A DNA stretch of 9,472 nt from Campylobacterota bacterium (GTDB taxonomy: Bacteria; Campylobacterota; Campylobacteria; Campylobacterales; Sulfurovaceae), in the NCBI GenBank assembly GCA_013153345.1, contig JAADEQ010000072.1, positions 1 to 9,472 on the forward strand. Reading direction: 5' to 3'. The notes beneath the pieces are model-generated. The model worked only from the letters and a program-made list of their open reading frames with translations, had not been told where the DNA came from and made no database searches. The translations under genes were made by a program, and so were the position numbers. Positions 1-6,863 of the stretch are shown here, piece after piece (within the stretch, counting starts at the first letter, position 1; every line of letters starts with the position of its first letter).

Positions 1-1058
1 TAGAAAAAGATAGCAAAAATATGGTTTTAGGAGAACCGCAAAACTACTATCGTGCTATTGAATATGAGGATATATTAAAATTAAGAGAGAAAGAGATAAA
101 GCAAAATCCTAAAACCTTTGAAGATTGGCTTATACCTTTTGCAAAGTTTGTAGATTTAAGCTCTTTAAAGTTTCCTATATTTATAGTAAATGAGTTTGGA
201 CTTAATATGTTTAAGATAGCAGCAGGGGCTCAAATTGCTTTAGAGAAGAAAGATAATGTGAGGTTGAAATTAAATAGTGAAGTGATTGATGTAAAAAGAG
301 TTGAAGATAAGTTTTTAGTAACTTATGAGTTGAGTGATGGGGCTATTTTGCAAGAGAAGTTTGATTATTTAATTAATGCAGCTGGGTTTTTAAGTGGAAA
401 GATTGATGATATGTTAGGTTTTAAGAGAGAAAGATATATTGAGTTTAAAGCTGCATATGTAACTAAATGGCAAGAAGAAGTTAAGTTTCCAGAGATTATT
501 TTTCATGGAAAAAGAGGAACCAAGGATGGAATGGCTCAATTTACTCCCTACTTTGGAGGCTATTATCAGCTTCATGGAATGAGTAAAGAGATTACACTAT
601 TTGAAAATGGGCTTGTAAAGAGCACTTCAAACTCAACCTATCCAAAGCTTGATAATTCTTTTTTGGAGATGATAGAAAGAGGTTGGGATAAGGAGTTAGC
701 AGAGCTTAGAACAAAAAGAGCAGTTGAGCACTTTAAAAGATTTATTCCATCTTTTACAAAAGAGGCTAAAGTTACTTCAACTCCGCTATATGGAGCTCAG
801 CAAATTCCAGGTAATAATCCAGATTTAAGAGCAGCAGAGGTTAGTTTTGAGGGAAAAAACTATGCTAGATGTGAGATTGTAAAGGTCTCTAGCGCTATTA
901 ATATGGCCAAAGAGATTGCAAAGGAGTTTAATTTAAAGAGCTCTTTTAAGGAGTTAAATCTCTTAGATAGTGAGGTTACCTCTTTGTCTAAGAAAATAGC
1001 AGCAAGCCGAGGTTACCCTCAGAAGTTAGGGGTTGTTTTAAATTCAAATTTGGTATAA
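1..1058 (+). CDS. FAD-dependent oxidoreductase of mqo-like/DAO type, 3' part (5' end outside window)
   Basis: The frame is open from base 3 and has no in-window start with a ribosome site, so the gene begins outside the window; the ATG at 21 is probably internal. About 351 C-terminal residues are visible. The fold looks like the two-domain FAD oxidoreductases related to malate:quinone oxidoreductase and L-2-hydroxyglutarate oxidase. The clearest sign is the LINAAGFLSG segment (NAAG codons at 375-386), which in this superfamily follows a beta strand next to the FAD. A substrate-domain stretch (FGGYYQLHGMS, around 555-590) and a C-terminal helix with EIVKVSSAINMAKEIAKEF fit the FAD-capping end of the family. 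The N-terminal GxGxxG nucleotide-binding motif would lie upstream and cannot be checked. There are no membrane segments, so it would be cytoplasmic or peripheral. The exact substrate is unknown. No terminator hairpin follows; the stop codon lies inside the aroG promoter. Confidence 0.75.
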   Translation, partial: EKDSKNMVLGEPQNYYRAIEYEDILKLREKEIKQNPKTFEDWLIPFAKFVDLSSLKFPIFIVNEFGLNMFKIAAGAQIALEKKDNVRLKLNSEVIDVKRVEDKFLVTYELSDGAILQEKFDYLINAAGFLSGKIDDMLGFKRERYIEFKAAYVTKWQEEVKFPEIIFHGKRGTKDGMAQFTPYFGGYYQLHGMSKEITLFENGLVKSTSNSTYPKLDNSFLEMIERGWDKELAELRTKRAVEHFKRFIPSFTKEAKVTSTPLYGAQQIPGNNPDLRAAEVSFEGKNYARCEIVKVSSAINMAKEIAKEFNLKSSFKELNLLDSEVTSLSKKIAASRGYPQKLGVVLNSNLV

Positions 1059-1059
1059 T
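1051..1059 (+). promoter_or_regulatory. extended -10 promoter for aroG
   Basis: TGGTATAAT: a perfect TATAAT (1054-1059) preceded by TG at the extended -10 position. The best upstream -35 match, TTGTTT at 1033-1038, has a short 15-base spacer and is weak, which suits an extended -10 promoter and the usual lack of a -35 box in Campylobacterota. The box contains the stop codon (1056-1058) of the preceding gene. Transcription would start near 1066, giving a leader of about 20 bases with the AAGGA ribosome site at 1076-1080. Confidence 0.7.
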
Positions 1060-1086
1060 CTTGCCACTTTTTTAAAAGGATATAAA

Positions 1087-2424
1087 ATGAGTTGGAGTCC
1101 AAGTAGCTGGAGAGACTTTCCAATTAAACAGCAGCCGGTATATGAAGATAGGGATGAATTAAAAAGAGTAGAGGAGGAGTTAAGAAGCTTTCCTCCATTA
1201 ATCTTTGCAGGAGAGGCAAGAAACTTAAAAAAAGAGTTGGCTCGTGCTGCAAAGGGAGAGGCTTTTATTGTTCAAGGTGGAGATTGTGCTGAGAGCTTTT
1301 CCGCTTTTAATGGGGATACCATTAAGAATCTATTTAAATTAATTTTGCAAATGTCTGTTGTTATTGCTTACTCTAGCGGAAAGGCTACAATTAAGATTGG
1401 AAGGGTAGCTGGGCAATTTGCAAAGCCTAGAAGTAGTGATTTTGAAGAGAAAGATGGAGTAAAGCTTCCAAGCTATAGAGGAGATATTATAAATGATATA
1501 GCATTTGATGAGGAGGCTAGAAAAGCAGACCCAAAAAGAATGATTAGAGCATATTTTCAATCAGCTGCTACAATGAATCTACTTAGAGCCTTCTCAAGAG
1601 GTGGACTTGCAGATTTAAATGAGGTTCATCGCTGGAATCTAGATTTTATTAAAAATCATCCAATTGGAAAAAAGTATGAAGAGCTTAGTTCTCAAATTGA
1701 TAAAGCGATGAAGTTCTTAAAAGCAGCAGGAGTTACGAGTGAAAATACTCCTCAGCTTCGTCAAACTACTCTTTATACCTCTCATGAGGCGCTATTATTA
1801 AATTATGAAGAGGCTTTAACTAGAATTGATAGTATTACTGGAGATTACTATAACACTTCAGCTCATATGCTTTGGATTGGTGATAGAACTAGAGATTTAG
1901 ATGGGGCTCATATTGAGTATTTTAGAGGGATAAAAAATCCAATTGGGTGTAAAGTGGGGCCATCTATGAAGCCAGATGAGCTGGTTGAGTTAGTTAAGGT
2001 ATTAAATCCTGAGAATGAAGAGGGGAAATTAAACTTAATTGTTAGAATGGGTGCAAAAAAAATTGATGAGCTCTTTCCTCCTCTATTAAGAGCAGTAAGG
2101 GATGCTAACTTAAATGTGGTTTGGACTATTGACCCAATGCATGGTAATGTGGAAAAGATAAATGGGTTTAAGACTAGAGATTTTGAAAATATCTTATCTG
2201 AAGTAAAGAGCTTTTTTAATATCCATAAACAAGAAGGAACAATTGCTGCTGGAGTACATTTGGAGATGACAGGAGAGGATGTAACTGAGTGTACAGGAAG
2301 TACCTCATGTCCTATTACTCCAGATGATTTAAGTGATAGATACCATACTCAATGTGACCCTAGATTAAATGCTAAACAGGCTTTAGAGTTAGCATTTATG
2401 TTGGCTGAGACTTTTGAGTCTTAG
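1087..2424 (+). CDS. aroG: class II 3-deoxy-7-phosphoheptulonate (DAHP) synthase
   Basis: It condenses phosphoenolpyruvate and erythrose 4-phosphate to DAHP, the first step of the shikimate pathway, in the cytoplasm. The 445 residues are a full-length class II (plant/actinobacterial type) enzyme. The metal ligands known for this family can be placed: C67 in QGGDCAESF, H352 in DPMHGN, E393 in HLEMTGEDVTEC and D424 in QCDPRLN. PEP-binding basic residues are R106 (IGRVAGQFAKPRS), R267 (GDRTR), K289 (GCKVGPSM) and R320. The N terminus starts directly with WSPSSWR, the normal beginning of the family core, without the longer extension seen in the Mycobacterium tuberculosis enzyme. The start is fixed by AAGGA six bases upstream. 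It has its own promoter and is probably monocistronic; it ends tail to tail with the GTPase gene, overlapping it by 4 bases. The symbol varies between genomes (aroF, aroG, aroH); the enzyme class is certain. Confidence 0.96.
   Translation: MSWSPSSWRDFPIKQQPVYEDRDELKRVEEELRSFPPLIFAGEARNLKKELARAAKGEAFIVQGGDCAESFSAFNGDTIKNLFKLILQMSVVIAYSSGKATIKIGRVAGQFAKPRSSDFEEKDGVKLPSYRGDIINDIAFDEEARKADPKRMIRAYFQSAATMNLLRAFSRGGLADLNEVHRWNLDFIKNHPIGKKYEELSSQIDKAMKFLKAAGVTSENTPQLRQTTLYTSHEALLLNYEEALTRIDSITGDYYNTSAHMLWIGDRTRDLDGAHIEYFRGIKNPIGCKVGPSMKPDELVELVKVLNPENEEGKLNLIVRMGAKKIDELFPPLLRAVRDANLNVVWTIDPMHGNVEKINGFKTRDFENILSEVKSFFNIHKQEGTIAAGVHLEMTGEDVTECTGSTSCPITPDDLSDRYHTQCDPRLNAKQALELAFMLAETFES
2406..2423. other. 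hairpin over the aroG stop codon
   Basis: Inverted repeat AGACT (2408-2412) and AGTCT (2417-2421) with loop TTTG, extendable by a G-T wobble (2407/2422) and a T-A pair (2406/2423) to 7 pairs. It covers the last aroG codons and both overlapping stop codons. No T-run follows it on either strand, so alone it is not a standard intrinsic terminator, but it abuts the next hairpin directly. Confidence 0.45.
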
Positions 2425-3791
2425 GAGCTACCCTTTAGCTCTTTTAATAGAATCTCTTTTATCTTCTTCTCATACTCCTCTTTTAGTTGAGGGGTTATTT
2501 TATTTTCAATAATCTTTTTATGGAGCTTAAAAAACTCCTTTTTATCCTTTTGGCTAAGCAAAGAGTTATACTCTATTTTGATATTTTCTCTTTTTGCATG
2601 CGAAATTTGGGCTATCTCTTTGGTAAAGTTTAGGGCTCTATTTAGTAGAACAAATGCAAAGTTAATATTTTTTATTGGGCCAACTTGAAGCTTTTTTCCT
2701 CCAAACTTATGGCCTAAAATCTTTATTTGAGCTAGCTTATCAAACCCCAAATAGCCAGCAATTGCTCCTCCAACTCCTCCAATAGCTGCTCCAAGAAGAA
2801 AGGTATGACCCAAAAGAGCAAAATCGACTCCAGCCCCTATTGCAGCCCCAACTGTTGCACTATAAGTGATTAACTCTTTTTTAGATAATCCAAAATACTC
2901 CTCACTCTCTTTGGAAAATAGCTCAATATTAGTTAGTCCGATATCTTCTAGTGAGATGGAGAGATTCTTATGGTCCCAGATTGATTTTATCTCTTTATAG
3001 AGTCTATTTTCCTTTTTGATTATATCTGCTTTAAACTCCTCTATAAGGCTTCTTTTTAACTCTTCGCTCTCTTTTTCAAAGCTCTTTACTTTAGTATATG
3101 ATAGAGTATCAAATATAAAGTTTGTAATCTTAGAGGCGCTATTTTCAATTCGCATTATATATAGTTTTTCAAAGGCTTTGATTGCCTCTTTAATGCTCTC
3201 TTGCCACTCCTCATTTAGATGCCCAAAGGCACTTAGCAAATCTATATACTCATTTATATCGGCTCTTAGTGGGTTAAAGCGCTTTATTAACTTAAAGTAG
3301 TGCTTTAGAGCACTCTTCCACTCCTTAGAATAATCTTCATTATCAATAAAGTTTAAAATCGCCATACTCTCAGCACCAGTATAGCTAAGAATTTGCATAT
3401 CAAGCTCAAACTCGCTACTATATGGTTTTGAGGCATCAACTATATAAATTACTCCAGCCCCATCTAAAATTGGCTTTAAAAGCTCAATATCATCTCTAAA
3501 TTTTGGGTTATCTTTATGAAGCTCTATAAACTCCTTTAAGACCTCAACCCTCTTTGTAGCTGGGACATCTTTTGATTTTAAAAACTCTAAAACCTGCCTT
3601 GGGCGTTGGAAACCAGGAGTATCAATTAGCGAGTAGACAATTTTATTATCAATCTTTAAAGGGTATTCTGTGGCTTTGGTTGTGGTTCCAGGAATATCAG
3701 AAATCTCTATTGAATCATCCATCGCTAAGGCTGATACAATTGTGCTCTTTCCCTTATTTGGATGACCTACAACAGCAAATTTAGGATACAT
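2421..3791 (-). CDS. membrane-associated Era-like GTPase with DUF3482-type C-terminal region
   Basis: A 456-residue P-loop GTPase of the TrmE-Era-EngA-like group. G1 is GHPNKGKS (residues 9-16), G2 probably one of T36-T38 after PG, G3 is DTPG (57-60). The G4 position reads NFID (147-150), lacking the usual lysine of NKxD, so guanine specificity may be relaxed or set otherwise. The stretch after it (EWKSAL..F..RFNPLRAD) and the adjacent DUF2868 gene match what I remember of the GTPase/DUF3482 family. Residues about 230-270 are charged and probably coiled coil; 310-350 are rich in Gly and Ala (GAAIGAG, GGVGGAIAGYLG) and look like a membrane-inserting hairpin, resembling glycine-zipper segments. 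The tail from 395 is lysine-rich helix. The start overlaps the upstream membrane-protein gene by 11 nt and has GGGAAG just before it, suggesting coupled translation. Cellular role unknown; E. coli YcjX/YcjF is a comparable GTPase/membrane pair only by architecture. Confidence 0.85.
   Translation of the reverse strand: MYPKFAVVGHPNKGKSTIVSALAMDDSIEISDIPGTTTKATEYPLKIDNKIVYSLIDTPGFQRPRQVLEFLKSKDVPATKRVEVLKEFIELHKDNPKFRDDIELLKPILDGAGVIYIVDASKPYSSEFELDMQILSYTGAESMAILNFIDNEDYSKEWKSALKHYFKLIKRFNPLRADINEYIDLLSAFGHLNEEWQESIKEAIKAFEKLYIMRIENSASKITNFIFDTLSYTKVKSFEKESEELKRSLIEEFKADIIKKENRLYKEIKSIWDHKNLSISLEDIGLTNIELFSKESEEYFGLSKKELITYSATVGAAIGAGVDFALLGHTFLLGAAIGGVGGAIAGYLGFDKLAQIKILGHKFGGKKLQVGPIKNINFAFVLLNRALNFTKEIAQISHAKRENIKIEYNSLLSQKDKKEFFKLHKKIIENKITPQLKEEYEKKIKEILLKELKGSS
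2424..2445 (+). terminator. candidate intrinsic terminator of aroG
   Basis: Stem GAGCTA (2425-2430) and TAGCTC (2436-2441), loop CCCTT, optional G-T pair at 2424/2442, followed by TTTT (2442-2445). It begins right after the aroG stop codon and lies inside the last codons of the convergent GTPase gene. The T-run is short and there is none on the opposite side, so if functional it would act on aroG transcription only. Confidence 0.5.
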
Positions 3792-5079
3792 CTCTTCCCT
3801 TTATAGATACATTTTTAAAGTTATAAGAGGCTATCTTTTTAGCCCAAATATTATACTCTTTCTCTTTTACCTCTTTTGCTCCAACCAAATATACAACTAC
3901 CTCTTTTGCCTCTTTTGAGAGCTCCTCTAAAAAATCTATAAAATCAAGTGTTGGAGCCTCATATGAGTTGACAAATAGCACCACTCTTTTATCTTTTAGA
4001 CTCTTAATAATCTCTAAATCTTTAGCAAAGCTCTGTAGTCCTCCAACACTATAAATAGCTGGAAAAGAGAAGTTGATTTTATCTTTTAATAGTAAGATTT
4101 TTTCTTCATCCATTGCCCATCCAAGAGCTGCATCAATATCTTTAATTTGATTAGTATGTTTGATATTAGGAGTCTCTTTTTTAAGAGTAGGGGTTGATGA
4201 GGTTTGATTGTGGGTTGTAATTAAAGGGGTATTAAATTTATCAATAAGCTCTTTTCCAATCTCAAGAGCCTTTTTATTTAAAAATAGATGATATTTTAGC
4301 TTTGCAATAAGATATACAACTCCTCTAAAAAATACTCCATAAAATAGAGTTAAAGCAATTAGAAACTTCCACCATATATTATGCTCTTGGCCATTTGATG
4401 GGTTATAATAAGGTGTAGAGCTTATATGTTTGCTATTTTTAATTACCTCAATAGCTGGAGGCTCAATTGAAGGAATTGGAGCTGAGAGAGCTTTTAGGAA
4501 GTTATAAAGAGCAGACTCAGAGATATTTGCTGTTGTGCTCCACTTAAATGGTAAATCACTACCTATTCCAACTAAAATTAGAGCTAAAAGGAGCCCAATG
4601 CTAAAAAATAGAGAGAATAAAGAGGCACTCTTTAGATTAAAGTAGTATAAGATATCTTTTGAAATCTCAATCTCACTCTTTGAAAAATAAGAGATTATCT
4701 TTTGAAGAAAAGAGGAAGGAAGCATTATCTCAGATGGCTTTTTAAAGATATAAATTATAGTTACTATTCCAAGTATTAAAGGGATAATTGAGGCAAAGAA
4801 TATAAAATAGCTAATATTAACAAATCCATTTGCTCCAAATTTTAATAAAGAAACCCCTGTTATAAAACCAAATATTAAAGAGACAAAAATAGCAATATTA
4901 ACCCCTTTATTTAAAGACTCCTCAACCTTACTAGCCTCTTTAAAATCTAACTTATCTAAAAATATCTTTAGCTGTTTAATGGGCTTAAAGGGGTGTTTTA
5001 ATCCAAATGCTCTTAATGTTTTAGGGGAGAACTCTCTTTTTATTGCCTCATTTAGTTTTATTAAATCTCTTAACTCCAT
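3781..5079 (-). CDS. DUF2868-type inner-membrane protein, partner of the GTPase
   Basis: A 432-residue integral membrane protein of unknown function. Four hydrophobic helices can be seen at about residues 60-80, 88-112, 152-173 and 237-258. The stretch after the third (GSDLPFKWSTT, 172-182) is the kind of signature I associate with DUF2868, and about 60 residues between helices 3 and 4 would then form a loop on one side of the membrane. Residues about 290-312 are a polar Thr/Asn/Lys linker, followed by a soluble C-terminal domain with alternating strands and helices (KRVVLFVN, EVVVYLVGAKEV), probably cytoplasmic. It lies directly upstream of the GTPase gene with an 11-nt overlap, so the two products are probably made together and may form a complex at the membrane. 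No convincing Shine-Dalgarno sequence precedes the ATG, and no better in-frame start is visible. Confidence 0.8.
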   Translation of the reverse strand: MELRDLIKLNEAIKREFSPKTLRAFGLKHPFKPIKQLKIFLDKLDFKEASKVEESLNKGVNIAIFVSLIFGFITGVSLLKFGANGFVNISYFIFFASIIPLILGIVTIIYIFKKPSEIMLPSSFLQKIISYFSKSEIEISKDILYYFNLKSASLFSLFFSIGLLLALILVGIGSDLPFKWSTTANISESALYNFLKALSAPIPSIEPPAIEVIKNSKHISSTPYYNPSNGQEHNIWWKFLIALTLFYGVFFRGVVYLIAKLKYHLFLNKKALEIGKELIDKFNTPLITTHNQTSSTPTLKKETPNIKHTNQIKDIDAALGWAMDEEKILLLKDKINFSFPAIYSVGGLQSFAKDLEIIKSLKDKRVVLFVNSYEAPTLDFIDFLEELSKEAKEVVVYLVGAKEVKEKEYNIWAKKIASYNFKNVSIKGRDVS

Positions 5080-5094
5080 TGATACGCTTTTTTG

Positions 5095-5123
5095 GTTATA
5101 ATAATATCACAAAAAAGGGGCAA
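5095..5123 (-). promoter_or_regulatory. candidate promoter for the DUF2868/GTPase pair
   Basis: On the - strand TTGCCC (5118-5123), a 17-base spacer containing a T6 run, and TATAAC (5095-5100). TATTAT boxes at 5098-5103 and 5101-5106 are alternatives. T-runs ahead of the -10 are typical of Campylobacterota sigma-70 promoters. The predicted leader is only about 9-15 bases. The region is so AT-rich that chance matches are likely. Confidence 0.4.
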
Positions 5124-5152
5124 AAAAGATTATTTTTCTAAAAATATCTTTT
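5124..5152 (-). terminator. weak candidate terminator of sir2
   Basis: On the - strand AAAAGATATTTT pairs with AAAATAATCTTTT (one bulged A) around the loop TAGA, followed by two further T residues. It spans the last sir2 codons and the stop at 5130-5132. The stem is almost wholly A-T with one G-C pair, so its stability is low and it may be a chance product of base composition. Confidence 0.25.
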
Positions 5153-5951
5153 CAATTGCCTCTTTTGCTCCAAATGGAATAGAGATTGCCCCAGCTGGTG
5201 CATCATAATCTCTTGGATTGATTCTAATTAAGGTTCCATCAAACTCTTTTGCTAAATCTTCGCTAATATATCTAATTGTAGGGACTGCCTTGCCAGCGCC
5301 AATCTCAATTATGGTTAATTTTTTCCCTTCTAATTGTTGCAAAAAAATCTCTAAATTAGCCCTTTGAGCCCTTTCTCTTTCCCCTTTCCAAGCCAAATCT
5401 CCAAACATCAATATATTTGGTCTAGCTATCTTATTACAAAGAGGGCATGTTGGAAGGGGCTCTTTTGCTATAAAATTTTCTAAATCAATCTCAATCTCAA
5501 CATCTTTAGCGCTCCAGATTCCACTTTTGCAATAGTAGTCTTGACACTGCAAATAGTGAATGGAGCCATGAATCTCATCAATTTTCTCTTTGCTAAAGCC
5601 AGCCTTTTGAAACTGCCCATCCACATTTGAGGTTATAACAAAGTAGTCATTTTTGCTCTTAGCGCTATCTAATAAAATTTTAAATCCAATATGAGGAGTT
5701 GTCTTTCTATATAGATTTAGTCGATGCCCATAAAAGGCCCAAGCCATATGGGGCTTTTTTTCAAACCAGATTGGATTTGCTAGCTCTTCAAATCTAATTC
5801 CAAGCTTTTTTGCAAATGGATAGGCTCTCCAAAACCCCTCTACTCCTCTAAAATCTGGCAATCCACTATCAACCCCCATCCCAGCTCCAGCAGTAATAAC
5901 CAAATAATCAGCACTATCTATTGCCTCTTTTGCTTTTTGAAAAATATCCAT
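5130..5951 (-). CDS. Sir2-family NAD-dependent protein deacylase (zinc-binding)
   Basis: It would remove acyl groups from protein lysines using NAD+, giving nicotinamide and O-acyl-ADP-ribose. The 273 residues hold the whole sirtuin core: GAGMGVDSGLPDFRG (22-36) for NAD binding, TSNVD (107-111), catalytic H128 in EIHGS, zinc cysteines C136 and C141, then C169 and C172, and RPNILMFGD (177-185). The first cysteine pair is spaced C-x4-C rather than the common C-x2-C. GAGMGVDSG replaces the usual GAGISxxSG, which I recall from a separate bacterial branch of the family. FYGHR (73-77) resembles the Y-x-x-R signature of desuccinylase-type sirtuins such as CobB. There are no membrane segments or signal peptide. 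AAAAAGG (5959-5965) lies seven bases before the ATG. It has its own promoter overlapping the end of the recombinase gene. The lysine substrates are unknown. Confidence 0.9.
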   Translation of the reverse strand: MDIFQKAKEAIDSADYLVITAGAGMGVDSGLPDFRGVEGFWRAYPFAKKLGIRFEELANPIWFEKKPHMAWAFYGHRLNLYRKTTPHIGFKILLDSAKSKNDYFVITSNVDGQFQKAGFSKEKIDEIHGSIHYLQCQDYYCKSGIWSAKDVEIEIDLENFIAKEPLPTCPLCNKIARPNILMFGDLAWKGERERAQRANLEIFLQQLEGKKLTIIEIGAGKAVPTIRYISEDLAKEFDGTLIRINPRDYDAPAGAISIPFGAKEAIEKIFLEK

Positions 5952-5995
5952 CTTTATACCTTTTTGTTTTAATTAAGGAGCCTTGCTAGGGAGCA

Positions 5996-6024
5996 ATTTT
6001 ATTACAAAAATGATATTTTGTCAA
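5996..6024 (-). promoter_or_regulatory. sigma-70 promoter for sir2 with consensus -35
   Basis: On the - strand TTGACA (6019-6024, perfect), a spacer of exactly 17 bases, and TAAAAT (5996-6001, five of six matches). Transcription would start near 5989 and leave a leader of about 38 bases that contains the ribosome site. The -35 box overlaps the stop codon (6021-6023) of the recombinase gene. Confidence 0.65.
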
Positions 6025-6863
6025 TCCTCTTTGGCTAGGGGGTGGGCTTTTAGGTAGTTTTGGAGCTTAATTGAGTGGCTTAGTTTTGTATAGATTTGAG
6101 TGGTGGCCATTGAGGAGTGACCAAGAAGCTCACTAACATCTGCAATTCTTGCTCCGCTATTTAAAAGATGGCTTGCAAAGGAGTGTCTAAGTTGGTGAGG
6201 GGTTGCTTTTATACCATATTTTGCAAAGGTCTTATTTATTAGATATCTTATTTGGCTATCTTTATATGGTTTATTGTTTTTTTCAAAGAGATACTCTTTT
6301 GGGTTATAAAGCTCTATATATCTTTTTATCTCTTTATTTAATGAATCTAATATAGGCACATCTCTACTCTTATTTCCCTTTCCTCTAATTCTAATAAAGT
6401 TTCCCATAAAATCTTCTAGCTTAATTTCACAAATCTCGCTAATTCTAACTCCTAGCCCATAAAAGACCTTAATAATTAGCTTAATTTTTTCATCTTCATT
6501 CTCTATTACTTTTAATATATCTCTCTTATCTAGAGGCTTTGGAAGAGTGTGGGGGAGTTTAATATTTTGAGCCCCTTTTAGGGTTACATTAATCTCTTCA
6601 ATATCATTTAGATATTTAACAAAGCTTCTTATGCGGCTTAGGTTGGCATATATTGTGCGTTTAGATTTTTTAATGGAGTTTAGTCGATATCTCATTATAT
6701 TAATTATGACTCTCTCTTTTTCCTCCTCTATTTCGCTATCTCTTAAAATCTTATTTAAAGAGGTCTCATAACTCTTAATGGTTTGAGGAGTATAACCTCT
6801 AATATGCTCTAAATACTCTAAAAACCTCTTCTTATAGGAGTTAAGCTCCTCTTTAAACCCCAC
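6021..6863 (-). CDS. compact Xer-type tyrosine recombinase
   Basis: A site-specific recombinase that cuts and rejoins DNA through a 3'-phosphotyrosine. Counting from the GTG at 6863 it has 280 residues. An N-terminal SAM-like core-binding domain (about 1-100) contains [13 protein letters not shown]. In the catalytic domain all six expected residues can be placed: R140 (GLGVRISE), K162 (RGKGNKSRD), H223 and R226 ([10 protein letters not shown]), H249 (LLGHSS) and nucleophile Y258 (QIYTKLS). It is shorter than XerC/XerD (about 300) and clearly shorter than XerH of Helicobacter and Campylobacter (about 350-360, from memory). It could be the chromosome-dimer resolvase of this organism or an additional Xer protein. 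A longer reading starts at TTG 6878, but GTG 6863 has AAGGGGAG directly upstream and is preferred. It overlaps miaB by 11 nt, implying co-transcription; a resident chromosomal gene is more likely than a phage integrase because no attachment repeats or phage genes are near. Confidence 0.88.
   Translation of the reverse strand: MGFKEELNSYKKRFLEYLEHIRGYTPQTIKSYETSLNKILRDSEIEEEKERVIINIMRYRLNSIKKSKRTIYANLSRIRSFVKYLNDIEEINVTLKGAQNIKLPHTLPKPLDKRDILKVIENEDEKIKLIIKVFYGLGVRISEICEIKLEDFMGNFIRIRGKGNKSRDVPILDSLNKEIKRYIELYNPKEYLFEKNNKPYKDSQIRYLINKTFAKYGIKATPHQLRHSFASHLLNSGARIADVSELLGHSSMATTQIYTKLSHSIKLQNYLKAHPLAKED

Noticed and set aside
1339..1560. Open frame of 73 codons on the - strand within aroG
   Set aside because: It lies wholly antisense to a certain gene, has no family features and no ribosome site; the sequence is a shadow of aroG codons.
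3016..3300. Open frames on the + strand within the GTPase gene (also 3572-3784)
   Set aside because: Antisense to a well-supported gene, Ser/Leu/Ile-rich composition typical of reverse-read AT-rich coding DNA, no ribosome site.
5130..5951. Sir2 plus GTPase/membrane genes considered as an anti-phage defence island
   Set aside because: The Sir2 protein is a stand-alone zinc-type deacylase without defence-type fusion domains, it has its own promoter, and the neighbours are housekeeping genes.
5983..5996. TTGCT/AGCAA hairpin with TTTT after it on the + strand, possible terminator
   Set aside because: No + strand gene leads into it, it lacks a T-run on the - strand, and it falls between the sir2 -10 box and leader; five pairs are easily due to chance.
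6004..6021. ACAAAA...TTTTGT inverted repeat near the recombinase end, considered as a dif/attachment site
   Set aside because: Arms of six bases around a six-base centre in very AT-rich DNA; too short for an 11+6+11 Xer site and better explained as promoter DNA of sir2.
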